Positions 16,260 through 24,998 of a stretch of DNA of 63,172 bases are shown here, one piece after another; positions within the stretch are counted from its first letter, which is position 1; every line of letters begins with the position of its first letter. Source of the DNA: Synechococcus sp. UW140 (GTDB lineage: Bacteria; Cyanobacteriota; Cyanobacteriia; PCC-6307; Cyanobiaceae). Under the pieces are notes generated by a model that was given only the letters and a program-made list of their open reading frames with translations, searched no databases and had not been told where the DNA came from. A program made the position numbers and the translations under genes. The stretch spans positions 1-63,172 of the forward strand of contig CAMAVE010000005.1 in NCBI GenBank assembly GCA_945861595.1. The letters are read 5' to 3'.

Positions 16260-17735
16260 ATGACCACTCCCCTGCGGCGCAGGCAGGTGCTGGGCCTGGG
16301 GTTCGCCGCCCTGGGCACGGCGGTGGCGGCTCCGGCTGTCTGGAACCGGCTCCAGCGCTCCGCCTCGTCCCTTCGACCCGCCACCCTGGCCTCCCGGGGT
16401 GGTGTGGCCGAGCTCGAGTTGTTGGCCCAGTCCTCACGGAGCACCATCCCGGGCGGCCCTGCCGAGCTGCTCACCTACAACGGCCGATCACCCGGCCCTT
16501 TGCTGGAGGTGAAGGCCGGAGATCAGGTGCGCCTGCGGCTGCGCAATGGTCTGAATCAGCCCACCAACCTGCACTTCCACGGGCTCCACATCCCGCCCAC
16601 CGGAACGGGCGACAACGTGTTCCTGACGGTGCCGCCCGGCGGGTCCACCGAGTACGCCTTCCGCCTCGCCAAGGACCACCCGGCCGGCCTCTTCTACGTC
16701 CACCCCCACCAGCACGGCCTCTCGGCGGATCAGGTGTTCGGCGGCCTCGGCAGTGCCCTGGTGGTGCGCGGCGATCTGGACCGGATTCCGGAAGTGGCGG
16801 CCGCCCACGAAAGCGTGCTGGTTCTCAAAGATTACGCCAGCAGCGGCGGCCAGGACGCCGCCATGGGCGTCGGGCGCATGCTCGGCCGGGAAGGTCGCCT
16901 GCTCACGGTGAACGGGGAGATCAACCCGGAGCTGCCTATCCCCAGCGGTGGACTGCTGCGGCTGCGCCTGCTGAATGCCTCCAACGCCCGCATCTACCGC
17001 CTGGCCCTGGAGGGGCATCCCCTGGTGCTCATCGCCACCGATGGCGGTGCGATCGGGACGCCTGAGCCCCTCAAGGAGCTGGTGCTGGCACCGGGCGAGC
17101 GGGCCGATGTGCTGGTGCAGGGAAACCAGACTCCTGGCAGCTACCGGCTGCTCAACCTGCCCTACCGGCGCAGTGGCCACATGGGCATGGGCGCCGCTGA
17201 GGAACGCCCCCGGACGCTGGCCACCCTGCGCTACGCCGGAGCGGTGGCGCCGTTGCCGCTGCCGCAGACCCTGATCCCGGTGGCCGCCCTGCCGGCACCG
17301 GAGCGCACCCGCCGGTTCGTCCTGGCCCACGCCATGGGGATGGGTGGCATGGGCGGCATGAACCACGCCATGGGAGGCATGGGGGGTGGCGGCATGGGCA
17401 TGGGCTTCCAGATCAATGGCCAGGCGTTCGAACCGGATCGCATCAACACCCGAGTGCAGCTCGGCAGCACGGAAGACTGGTTGATCGTCAACGACGACGT
17501 GATGGACCATCCCTTCCATCTGCACGTCAATCCCTTCCAGGTGATCACCCGCGGGGGCCGACCTGAATCCCAGCGCCGCTGGAAGGACACCGTGCTCGTG
17601 AAAGCGGGCGAGGAGGTGCGGCTCCGGGTGACGTTCCGGGATTTTCCCGGTCGCACCGTCTACCACTGCCACAACCTGGACCATGAGGACATGGGTCTGA
17701 TGGGGGTTCTGCAGATCGAGGAGCGAGGCGTCTGA
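16260..17735 (+). CDS. Multicopper oxidase, CueO-like, Tat-exported
   Basis: A 491-residue three-cupredoxin oxidase. It begins with a Tat-like signal (RRRQVLGLGFAAL). The four copper motifs are HFHGLH from residue 105, HPHQHG from 148, HPFHLHVNPF around 422 and HCHNLDHEDM from 469, which form the type 1 and trinuclear copper centres. A Met/Gly-rich loop (MGGMNHAMGGMGGGG) before domain 3 resembles the methionine-rich insert of copper-resistance oxidases such as CueO, which oxidise Cu(I) in the periplasm. It is co-transcribed with DUF411. Confidence 0.93.
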   Translation: MTTPLRRRQVLGLGFAALGTAVAAPAVWNRLQRSASSLRPATLASRGGVAELELLAQSSRSTIPGGPAELLTYNGRSPGPLLEVKAGDQVRLRLRNGLNQPTNLHFHGLHIPPTGTGDNVFLTVPPGGSTEYAFRLAKDHPAGLFYVHPHQHGLSADQVFGGLGSALVVRGDLDRIPEVAAAHESVLVLKDYASSGGQDAAMGVGRMLGREGRLLTVNGEINPELPIPSGGLLRLRLLNASNARIYRLALEGHPLVLIATDGGAIGTPEPLKELVLAPGERADVLVQGNQTPGSYRLLNLPYRRSGHMGMGAAEERPRTLATLRYAGAVAPLPLPQTLIPVAALPAPERTRRFVLAHAMGMGGMGGMNHAMGGMGGGGMGMGFQINGQAFEPDRINTRVQLGSTEDWLIVNDDVMDHPFHLHVNPFQVITRGGRPESQRRWKDTVLVKAGEEVRLRVTFRDFPGRTVYHCHNLDHEDMGLMGVLQIEERGV

Positions 17736-17780
17736 GGACGCCTACGGATTCCTCTGACTGCGGTTACCCCCATAACGCCA

Positions 17781-18326
17781 TCAGCCCCAGAGCACCCGCA
17801 GTCCAGCGATCACCAGGGTGTGACCCCAAGGATGCGAACAATCCCGGCGGCAGGGAACCAGCGGCTGCCCAGCTGCGCTCCCAGCGCCCCGCCCATCACA
17901 ACGGCCAAGGCCAGCCAAGGCAGCTCCGGCGGCGGGTGGGGAGCTGCACTCAGCCGACCAAGCAGGGCCATCAGCGAATTGATGAAGGTGAACACCGCTG
18001 ACAGGGCCGCCGCTGTGCGTACCTCTGCCCAGCGCCGGTAGAGCACAGCAAAGGCGTCAACAGGATGCCGCCACCCATGCCCGTGAGACCGGACAGCAGG
18101 CCGATCGCGCCCCGGTAGCCATGGCACTGGCGGCCGATAGTGGTGAGATGGTGGATGGAGCAGGCGGCTTGCCGCGGAAGAAGGGCACTCCCGCTAACAG
18201 CAGCAACACGCCCAGCAGCCTGTTGAACACGACGGCCGGCAGGGTCAACCAGCCGCCCACAAAGGCTGCTGGAATCGAAAGCAGCAGGAATGGCCACAGC
18301 TCAGGGGTCGAGGGGAGAGTGCCCAC
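17781..18326 (-). pseudogene. TauE/SafE sulfite-exporter-family remnant
   Basis: Pieces of one membrane protein occur in three frames: LWPFLLLSIPAAFVGGWLTL (18326 down to about 18170), then GAIGLLSGLTGMGGGILLTPLL, then YRRWAEVRTAAALSAVFTF to about 17830, then TLVIAGLRVLWG ending at 17781. At least three frameshifts separate them. The GLTGMGGGI repeat identifies the TauE/SafE family. About 70 N-terminal residues are absent, replaced by the DUF1651 gene that overlaps its 5' end. It is a dead gene at the border of the metal island. Confidence 0.8.
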
Positions 18327-18580
18327 TGTGGAGAACAGACTTGCCAGCCCTGCTGCCGCTTCTGGGCCCAGAGCTTGATCGCCTGCTCACGCGTCAGCTC
18401 CCTGCGCTTCTTGAGCAGTGGCGGCTCACCGCCGGCCATCACCTCCCCGAAGGTCACCTCTAGGCTCTGGCTCCAGCGGTCGTAGCGCCGTGGCCTGAAG
18501 TGCAGCACCTGGCGGCCGTCGCTCAGCCAGCCCTCCTGCGGCGAGAGCGGCGGCCGGCCAGGCCGATCGACGACGTTCAT
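18245..18580 (-). CDS. DUF1651 protein, read through into TauE remnant
   Basis: A 112-residue frame from ATG 18580. Residues 1 to about 80 match the small cyanobacterial DUF1651 family: EGWLSDGRQVLHFRP, then LEVTFGEVMAGGEPPLLKKR, then ELTREQAIKLW and GWQVC. The last 30 residues (from about QWALSPRP on) are translated from the TauE remnant in another frame and look like a chimeric tail made when the original end was lost. Function unknown; members are common in accessory regions. Confidence 0.7.
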   Translation of the reverse strand: MNVVDRPGRPPLSPQEGWLSDGRQVLHFRPRRYDRWSQSLEVTFGEVMAGGEPPLLKKRRELTREQAIKLWAQKRQQGWQVCSPQWALSPRPLSCGHSCCFRFQQPLWAAG

Positions 18581-18590
18581 GGGGCGCTGC

Positions 18591-18831
18591 TCAGGCCACC
18601 TCCGGCGCCCAGCCCTTCTGGCGGGCCATGTCATCAGTCCAGCCCTGGCAGCGGGACACCAGATGCTCGCCGTGGGCGATCAGCCCCTGGTGCAGCTGGC
18701 AGGTGAGCACCGGGATGCAGTTCACGGCTGCGGGTTTTCACCAGGGTGCCCTCATCGAGGTAGGGCCAGTCTTCGATCGGGGTCTCAAGCCGGGCAGCCA
18801 GGGCCGCTGGCCGGGGGAGAGGGACGCCCAT
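18591..18831 (-). pseudogene. Frameshifted small conserved protein gene
   Basis: One frame gives ARLETPIEDWPYLDEGTLVKT (18831 to about 18740); another continues as AVNCIPVLTCQLHQGLIAHG, then EHLVSRCQGWTDDMARQKGW, ending in TGA at 18593-18591. Both parts look like real coding sequence, so a frameshift near 18735 probably breaks one gene. It ends 10 bp before the DUF1651 start, so they probably formed one transcript. The family is not recognised; similar GWTDDMARQ tails seem to occur in cyanobacterial accessory genes. Confidence 0.5.
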
Positions 18832-18846
18832 GCACCACTCCGTATG

Positions 18847-18860
18847 CGTACACCTGTACT
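18847..18860. promoter_or_regulatory. Possible LexA box
   Basis: The palindrome GTACACCTGTAC (18848-18859) followed by T fits the cyanobacterial LexA consensus RGTACNNNDGTWCB at all positions except the first purine. It lies between the leftward small gene (18831) and the rightward Abi_2 gene (19012), so it could control either. A single short match is weak evidence. Confidence 0.35.
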
Positions 18861-19011
18861 AGCACGGGTTCGGGCTTTCGGCTGCCGCGGTTTTGCTGAG
18901 CCGACCTCGCGACGGTTGATCCGCCTGCTACCTTTCCAGCATCAACACCCCCCAGGCCTCTGCCGGTCTCCGGCATGCCCAAACAGGGGGGTCACTCTTC
19001 CCAGCGGACGT

Positions 19012-19935
19012 TTGTTGAGGTACTCCAAGCCTCCGCTGAACATTCCAGACCAGCTTCAGCAGTTACGCGATCGAGGTCTGCTAGTCCGTTCAGACGACTT
19101 AGCGCTGAACGCTCTCGAGCTGATCGGCTACTACCGCCTGAGCGCGTATTGGCTGTTTTTCGAAGAACCTCCAGCGCCAGGAGAGACCAGGAGCCACCGT
19201 TTCAAGCCTGGCTCCAGTTTTGAGCAGGTGATTGAGCTCTACAACAGGGACCGTCTGATTCGACTGCTGGTGATTGACGCGATTGAGCGAATCGAAATCG
19301 CCGCCAGATCAGCCTGGGTTCAGGGAATGAGCATGAAGCATGGGCACCACTGTTACCTCGACCCGCTGCTATTCCGCTCTGACTTCAATCACGGCGAACA
19401 GCTCGAGCAACTACGTAGTCAGCTTCAGCAGAGCAATGAAACATTTGTGATCCATTACCGGCAGACTTATTCAGAGCCTGAGTTGCCGCCAATCTGGGCC
19501 ATGACCGAGCTGATCTCCCTTGGCACGCTGCGCGCCTGGATCGCCGCAACAGAGCTGGACAGCAAGACCAAGGTGGCGCGGTCCCTGGGAATCCCGTCGG
19601 CCCAGGTGCTGAATGGTGTCTTGCACTCCTTGAATCTGCTTAGAAACATCAGTGCCCACCACGGCAGGTTGTGGAATCGTCTGATCGTCAAGCGGCTCCC
19701 GAAGATCAAGAAGCTCCAGAACCTCCTGGTGCTGGAGGCTGTTGACGGAGAAGGGGTGCAGCCCTCTAAGAAGCTGTACAACTACCTTGTCGTGATGGCC
19801 ATCATCGTGCGTAAGGTTGCGCCTCTCAGCACCTGGCCGTCTCGGATGGCTGTCGTCATGTCAGAAATGGGGCCCGAGCAACAGGGTGCCATGGGCTGCC
19901 CGGTTGGCTGGCAACAGCAACAGATCTGGAGCTGA
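19012..19935 (+). CDS. Abi_2-family (AbiD/AbiF-like) HEPN protein
   Basis: About 307 residues. The N-terminus (LRYSKPPLNIPDQLQQLRDRGL, two short motifs, then LIGYYRLSAYW) and the central YNRDRLIRLLVIDAIERIE are characteristic of the Abi_2 family of phage abortive infection proteins. An RNISAH sequence near residue 210 followed by RLWN is the Rx4H motif of HEPN ribonucleases. No ATG lies near the start; tandem TTG codons at 19012 and 19015 are the most likely initiators, although the frame is open from 18628. It probably aborts phage growth by cutting RNA. No antitoxin is evident next to it. Confidence 0.82.
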   Translation: MLRYSKPPLNIPDQLQQLRDRGLLVRSDDLALNALELIGYYRLSAYWLFFEEPPAPGETRSHRFKPGSSFEQVIELYNRDRLIRLLVIDAIERIEIAARSAWVQGMSMKHGHHCYLDPLLFRSDFNHGEQLEQLRSQLQQSNETFVIHYRQTYSEPELPPIWAMTELISLGTLRAWIAATELDSKTKVARSLGIPSAQVLNGVLHSLNLLRNISAHHGRLWNRLIVKRLPKIKKLQNLLVLEAVDGEGVQPSKKLYNYLVVMAIIVRKVAPLSTWPSRMAVVMSEMGPEQQGAMGCPVGWQQQQIWS

Positions 19936-19963
19936 TCGGCATCGCCGAATCGAGGGTGTTTGA

Positions 19964-20245
19964 TCAGTAATCCTCCGGGAACAGGACCGTCGTGATGGGA
20001 CCGCCTGCTTCGCCGCGCAGGTCTTCTGTGATCACCCAGATGGTCCCGTGTTCCTCGGTGTCGTAACTGGAGAAGAGCCGGCCTTCTGCGTAGCTGTGAT
20101 CGGCGTCATTGGCGGCCTTGTCCTCAGCATCAAGGTCGCCCCAGTCGCGGGCAACATGGCGATCGAGCAGGCCGACGATCACGGCTTCCGGAACTGATGC
20201 TGCGACGGCGGCGGTGGCGACGACCCGGCCGAGGGAATGACGCAT
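19964..20245 (-). CDS. Conserved small accessory-region protein
   Basis: A protein of 93 residues from ATG 20245 (or 101 from ATG 20269). Motifs: GRVVAT near the start, LLDRHVARDWGDLDAEDKAAND in the middle (two adjacent motifs), and IWVITEDL plus TTVLFPEDY at the end. This architecture is common in small plasmid- and prophage-encoded proteins of unknown function. It is convergent with the Abi_2 gene and precedes the Rad52-like gene region on the same strand. Confidence 0.72.
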   Translation of the reverse strand: MRHSLGRVVATAAVAASVPEAVIVGLLDRHVARDWGDLDAEDKAANDADHSYAEGRLFSSYDTEEHGTIWVITEDLRGEAGGPITTVLFPEDY

Positions 20246-20313
20246 GAGGATGAAGGAGTGAGGCCGCAACTGGCTGCTGCGGCCCGATGGGCGATGGTGG
20301 AAGTCTGATCCGC

Positions 20314-21285
20314 TCAGCCTTGCGGCGACTCATCGTGCCGCTGGTGCTGCACCAGAAACGCTTCGATCCAGTCGTGGTGACGCTTCTGCAGGATCCGATC
20401 AGCGATCGTCGTGGCCTCCTCAGGGATGGAGAAGCGCTTGCGGAATCCCTGGGTGAGGGCCTCCAGCAGGGGGCGAGGGAGCTGGCGGATGGCGCCGTGC
20501 AACGTGCGGATCGTGGCCGCATCGAGGGGGAGCAGCCCCGGATCCTGCTGGGATGCAGGGGCGACAGCCTGAGCCGAGGGCTCTGCTGGTGCCGATGCCC
20601 TGGCCTGGTGCTGCGCAGCCGGCTGGGCCTGGCAGGGCTGGACCGCTGGGCGTTCTTGAGCCGCTGAGCTGGTGACATCGCGCTGGCGCTTGTCATAGAG
20701 GGCGAGGCCAAACGGGTTCCCGAAGGTCATCAGCGCCCGCTTCATGGCGTCGGTCTCGGCCTCCTTGAGAGCCGATTCATGCGCCTGGCCCAGATCCACG
20801 TCGATGCCGTGGCCGGCACCACTTCCCTCGCGGACCAGGGGCACCAGGCCACCGGCCGTGACCGTGACGCGCACGCGGGCGGTGTAGGTGACGCCCCAGC
20901 CAGGCTTCTGGTCCCGGCCAATCAACCGTTCGGCCTGGGCAACGCAGCGGACGGCGATGGTCTGGCGCTGCCAGCCATCGAAGCCAAAGATGCGGTTCGC
21001 TTCCGCGATCACCTGCCAACCCTCCAGGTAACTCACACGGCTGCGGCCCTGCTCTCGCTGGCGGACATTGGCCCGATCGAGGGGGGCGGAGAGGGCAGCG
21101 AGCTGTTCTGGGGAGAAGCCGGAGGGCTGAGCTTGGGGAGCGAAGCCAGCTTCTGGTGGGGCCTCTTCTGCGCGGTCAGCAGAGCGGATCAACTCCAGGG
21201 CCGATGGCGGCCTCTGGCTGGGTCGAGGAGGAGCGGGGCGGCTGGTGGTGCGGGCCCCGTTGGTGGAAGGCGCGGCGACGGTCAT
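20314..21285 (-). CDS. Rad52/Rad22-family single-strand annealing protein
   Basis: A 323-residue protein from ATG 21285. The conserved domain (about residues 60-175) contains VSYLEGWQVIAEANRIFGFDGW and, further on, GWGVTYTARVRVTV, GHGIDVDLGQAHESALKEAE and DAMKRALMTFGNPFGLALY, the Rad52 family signature for DNA strand annealing. A Gln/Ala/Pro-rich linker (about 180-235) leads to a C-terminal helical part. Such proteins serve phage and plasmid recombination. It lies in a leftward cluster with Gp157-like and DUF2493 genes. Confidence 0.85.
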   Translation of the reverse strand: MTVAAPSTNGARTTSRPAPPRPSQRPPSALELIRSADRAEEAPPEAGFAPQAQPSGFSPEQLAALSAPLDRANVRQREQGRSRVSYLEGWQVIAEANRIFGFDGWQRQTIAVRCVAQAERLIGRDQKPGWGVTYTARVRVTVTAGGLVPLVREGSGAGHGIDVDLGQAHESALKEAETDAMKRALMTFGNPFGLALYDKRQRDVTSSAAQERPAVQPCQAQPAAQHQARASAPAEPSAQAVAPASQQDPGLLPLDAATIRTLHGAIRQLPRPLLEALTQGFRKRFSIPEEATTIADRILQKRHHDWIEAFLVQHQRHDESPQG

Positions 21286-21374
21286 GGCGTGGTGAGGGAT
21301 GGGTGTGAGGAGTGAGGAGGAAATGGGGTCTGGCTGCAGCACCGGAACCCCACCTGTGAGGGGGCTTTGCTCCC

Positions 21375-22010
21375 TCAGCAGATGCGCCAGGAGCGGCGAG
21401 AGAGGAGCTGGGCACCGGTGATCTGCTGACCGGCCTTGAGGGCCTCCTTGATGGCGGCCTTGTCCGGCTTGCTGGTGGTGGTGAAGCTCAGCCACTCGGC
21501 ATCGAGGGTCTGCTCGTCGTCGATCACCACGGCCGAGGACTTACGGGAGGTGAGCTCGTGATTAGGGAACGAGAAGCGGGTGGCGCTGGGCTGGAGCTGG
21601 GTGAGGACAAACACCAGCGACTCCTCCAGCGCATCGGCCCTGCTGGCATCGCCACTGGCCAGGGCGGTGAGGCGCTTGGCCTGCTGCTGGCGGTAGGCGG
21701 CCTGGCCGCGCAGGTGCTCGATCACCCAGCAGGTGGCATCGGCCTTGGCGGCCAGTGCCGCCTTGTTGCCTTCCTCGGCCAGCAGGGCAGCCTCCAGCTC
21801 GGCGAGGGCCTGGGCGCGGACCTCGGCGTCGTCGCTCTCCAGCTGCTCGGCCAGCTGGCCAACGGCGGTGGTGAGCTCCTGGGCCTCGATGCCCAGCTGC
21901 CAGAGCAAACCGGAACGCTGCAGCGAGCAAGCAGGGCCTGAGGCCGAGGGCTCTGCCATGGGGACAGGAGCATCGACTGGAGCGACGGGAATGGGGGTGA
22001 GAACGGCCAT
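21375..22010 (-). CDS. Siphovirus Gp157-like protein
   Basis: A 211-residue protein from ATG 22010. A Pro/Ala-rich start is followed by a long helical region rich in Ala, Glu and Gln (about 35-145) and the Gp157 family C-terminus: SSAVVIDDEQTLDAEWLSF, then DKAAIKEALKAGQQITGAQL. Gp157 proteins occur in phages and plasmids next to recombination genes and have been linked to phage resistance. It lies upstream of the Rad52-like gene (90 bp gap) on the same strand. Confidence 0.82.
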   Translation of the reverse strand: MAVLTPIPVAPVDAPVPMAEPSASGPACSLQRSGLLWQLGIEAQELTTAVGQLAEQLESDDAEVRAQALAELEAALLAEEGNKAALAAKADATCWVIEHLRGQAAYRQQQAKRLTALASGDASRADALEESLVFVLTQLQPSATRFSFPNHELTSRKSSAVVIDDEQTLDAEWLSFTTTSKPDKAAIKEALKAGQQITGAQLLSRRSWRIC

Positions 22011-22062
22011 GGGATGGACGGCGATGGGATGGGGGATCGAGGCAGCGGCGTTGCCGCTGGGA

Positions 22063-22596
22063 TTAGGGGAGAGCTGGGGCCTGGCTGATCTGCGCCACGG
22101 CGATCGGCACGGGTGAGCTGGTGGCCATGCGCCGGGCCTGCTGCACCAACGAGGCGGTGCCGGCACCACCGGGGAAGGCCACGACCAGCACGGCCACAGG
22201 AGAAGCGGGGGATGCGAGGGCCACAGCCCGGCTGATCGCCAGCTCGAGCAGCTCGCGATTGCGGATCGGCCCGGCGGCGCGGCCATGGCGGCGCCAATCG
22301 GCAGGGAGCACCTCAACGGGCCAGCCCAGCTGACGGGCGGCGCGGCCGATGGCACGATCAGCGCCGCGGGCTCCGCCATGGAGAAGCTCATGCACGACCT
22401 GGCCGCTGGTGCGGGCCAGCAAGGCGGCTGCGATCTGCTGCGGGGACCAGAGCAGATCGCGCCCACCACCGGCGACCACCACCCGACCAGCGCGGGCGGG
22501 CCTCAGCGGGGTGATCACGGCCGGCGCCAGCAATGGCCCAACCGGATAAGAACCCAATGCAGCGGCCTGTGCCACCACTGAAGGGTGTGAATTCAT
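22063..22596 (-). CDS. DUF2493/YspA-type SLOG-family protein
   Basis: A 177-residue protein with an N-terminal VVVAGGGRDLLW strand-turn, HGGARGADRAIGRAARQLGW and ADWRRHGRAAGPIRNRELL, the signature of the YpsA-related SLOG fold that binds nucleotides or nucleotide-derived ligands. The last part (VLVVAFPGGAGTASLVQQAR) completes the fold. SLOG proteins are proposed sensors in phage and plasmid conflict systems. It is the first gene of the leftward Rad52 cluster. Confidence 0.82.
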   Translation of the reverse strand: MNSHPSVVAQAAALGSYPVGPLLAPAVITPLRPARAGRVVVAGGGRDLLWSPQQIAAALLARTSGQVVHELLHGGARGADRAIGRAARQLGWPVEVLPADWRRHGRAAGPIRNRELLELAISRAVALASPASPVAVLVVAFPGGAGTASLVQQARRMATSSPVPIAVAQISQAPALP

Positions 22597-23609
22597 GACC
22601 TACAGAGCAAACGAACGGAGCAGGTTGTCTCGGGATTTCGTTGCCGCAGGCGATGGGCTCGGGGCCTTTGGCGCAGTTCTTATTCTACCAGTACAGGAGC
22701 ACTAATAAGGCGGGAGGCCCGAGCCGCCGCAGTGCTTCTCAGCGAATCGCCGCCACTGATCTGACGGGCACAAAACGAGAAGCTCTCGCTACGAACTACA
22801 GGCTTCTGTGTGAATCGGCCGCGCAGCCGCGCGCGGAGCACCGGTGCCTTTCCTCGCCAAGCTGGTGCCTTCCAAACGCCTGGCCACCGCAGCCGCGGGA
22901 GCATCGCCACGCTCTTCATCCCCACTTGGCATCCCCCGCGGAGGGCGGCGGCGGCGACCGACGCAGGCCACGGCGCAGCCGTGGCACGCTGAGGGAAGCC
23001 GCTGCCGGCCGTAGCACCCTGCGGAGCGTCGAGCCCCCGATCGTTCGTTGCACACAACCCAGAGCACATTCGCTGGGTTGCCAGCTGATCGTCGCCTGGA
23101 CCGAATGAGCACCAGGTTCTCGCTTTACCCCTGCCAGGCGGTCAACAAACGCGGGAGGATCGATCCGGATCGTCGTCCCCAAAGATCCCAGCCCATCCCC
23201 AGCAAGCCCGGCAAAGTGGTGGTGCAAATGGTGGTGTATTTACCGAGCCCCCTCACCTAGAAGCCAGTGCTGGCCTCCTTTCTCAAAGGTGGTTCAGAGG
23301 ACACCCTCTCCGTTTTATAAAACCTTTAATGAAGGATGGACGTCCTGGCCAGGGCCGCAGCCGGGGCTTAAAAAATTTGATCGGCCAGCACTAAATATCT
23401 AGGCGCAGGGATGAACAACTCGCCAGGCGATAGCTGGCGTCTAAATCACTTCGTTGGCCCAGCCGAGCCCATGGCACTTCAAAATCTTGTGCACTTCTAC
23501 GAGAACAAGACAATTACCTAGCCGAGAAAGAATAGCAATCTTGGCCAGCGAAGCGAAGAGGCTATCCAAACGATTGGTAGACTTGCAATCGAATTATCAC
23601 GGCCACGCC
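22597..23609. other. Gene-free stretch
   Basis: About 1 kb. The first 100 bp must hold the promoter for the leftward SLOG-Gp157-Rad52 genes. The rest has only short overlapping frames with Arg/Ala/Pro-rich composition and no recognisable protein, RNA or repeat. Base composition falls after about 23,240. Confidence 0.5.
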
Positions 23610-24287
23610 ATGGTTACTTGGATCGCCAAGGGGTCGCGCACCAATAGCGAACAGGTCAAGGAGGGGCTAGCCCTGTCTTTACTGGCACTCCTCCAAATTG
23701 CGATTAGTGGCCTGTTTCTGAAGGATGCCCAGGGCTTTGTCGCCCAGTCGGGCAATCCCCTGATCATCAGCATCGATGCTTTCATGCAGGCCCTGGTTCG
23801 GCCGCTTGGCATTCTATTTATCGTCTCGTTCCCACTTTTCTGGCTGGCCCTGCTTCGGGGCAAGCTTGTGCCGCGCTGGCTGTTTGATGCCGTGGGCATC
23901 TGGTATTGCCTGCGTTTGCTAATGGAATTCGCCTTACTCAATGCCCTTCTATTCACTCCCGCGGTTAGCCCACGGCTACTGGTGGGCCAAATCATCGTCT
24001 TCATCCCCTGCTTTGTGCTGACCTGGGGCTGGATCATGTGGCGTGTCGATTTTGTCAACAGGGCAAGCCCCCAGCAGGTTGTGTCGCTCCCTGATGAAAT
24101 GGAACCCATCACTTCTTTTGACTACTACCACACCTCCGTGATTTCGATTGTCAACAAGGGCAGCTCAAAATTTCAAGGGGTCACTCGCACAGGTCGCTTC
24201 TATGTATTAATCCACAGCCTTATGCTACTAGACTTGCTTGGCTTAATAATCGCCCGCGTATACGGCTTGGTCCAAAAGATGGTCTAA
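23610..24287 (+). CDS. Membrane protein, possible degenerate ion channel
   Basis: A 225-residue protein from ATG 23610. Transmembrane segments lie near 17-35, 55-80, 92-112 and 125-148, and a last pair flanks a re-entrant-like segment (FDYYHTSVISIVNKGSSKF, then RFYVLIHSLMLLDLLGLII). The layout of the last part recalls two-helix potassium channels, in which F-x-Y-x-S-x-x-x-x-T precedes TVGYGD, but no selectivity filter is present. It stands alone in a gene-poor stretch. Channel ancestry is a guess; membrane location is clear. Confidence 0.6.
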   Translation: MVTWIAKGSRTNSEQVKEGLALSLLALLQIAISGLFLKDAQGFVAQSGNPLIISIDAFMQALVRPLGILFIVSFPLFWLALLRGKLVPRWLFDAVGIWYCLRLLMEFALLNALLFTPAVSPRLLVGQIIVFIPCFVLTWGWIMWRVDFVNRASPQQVVSLPDEMEPITSFDYYHTSVISIVNKGSSKFQGVTRTGRFYVLIHSLMLLDLLGLIIARVYGLVQKMV

Positions 24288-24401
24288 AGAACCACCACTA
24301 GCAATGCCCAGGAATCAAAAGAGACCAAAACCAAATGCATTCCATACTCGCCAAAAACTTGGCTATAGATCGAATTAGGCCTCCATGGTTCCCCCAGGAG
24401 A

Positions 24402-24758
24402 TCAGCAATCGCCAAACAGCTGGGAACTCGCCTCATTAAAGAGGGTGTAGGCCTCGTCATTGTGAATGCCACTCACCGCCAGGGATGCGGTCTTTCTCAA
24501 GGTGCAGCAATCTATCGCCAACGAAACGGCCCAATCATCATGCTCAGCGTGGTAGGTGGCACTGAGGCCATCCTGGGAATAAATCGTTTCGTTGTAGCGG
24601 GTAAAGCCCAGGCCCTGGGCGATCTGGGCAATGCCGGCCAGGGATTCCACCAGGGCACCCTCCGAGCGGATCGCCGTGGTGTACACCGTCGGCGCCAGGG
24701 GTCTGGCCTCGCCTTCGAGGCTCAGACCGTGGGCCAGGGTCTTGATCAGGGTCTTCAT
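24402..24758 (-). CDS. Hypothetical protein, soluble
   Basis: A 118-residue protein from ATG 24758 (16 more residues if ATG 24806 is used). Mixed alpha/beta composition with coherent codon use: LIKTLAHGLSLEGEARPLAP, then LVESLAGIAQIAQGLGF and AISLAIDCCTLRK-like SLAIDCCTL near the end. No signal peptide, membrane segment or known motif. I do not recognise the family. Divergent from the TMEM175-like gene across a region with a perfect palindrome at 24999-25016. Confidence 0.6.
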   Translation of the reverse strand: MKTLIKTLAHGLSLEGEARPLAPTVYTTAIRSEGALVESLAGIAQIAQGLGFTRYNETIYSQDGLSATYHAEHDDWAVSLAIDCCTLRKTASLAVSGIHNDEAYTLFNEASSQLFGDC

Positions 24759-24998
24759 GCCGTTGCGGTTTGGGGCCAGGCCCCATCCGTAGTGCTGCTG
24801 GGACACTAGAGGTGCTGCCCATGGCAGCGCAACCCCCTAGGGGTGGTGTCAACGAACCCCCACCGGTGAAAGGCGATCCTCGTGAGCTGCGTCCCAGCGA
24901 GGGGGTCTGCGTGCGCCATGGCTCAGGCCTAAAAACCACTGTGCGGGCGCTTCGCTTGCTCGCCCATGGTTCACCGCCCTAGGCCGAGGCCGCCCTAG

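Noticed and set aside
16488-17684. Leftward open frame of 398 codons
   Set aside because: Antisense to the multicopper oxidase; His/Gln-rich shadow of its codons.
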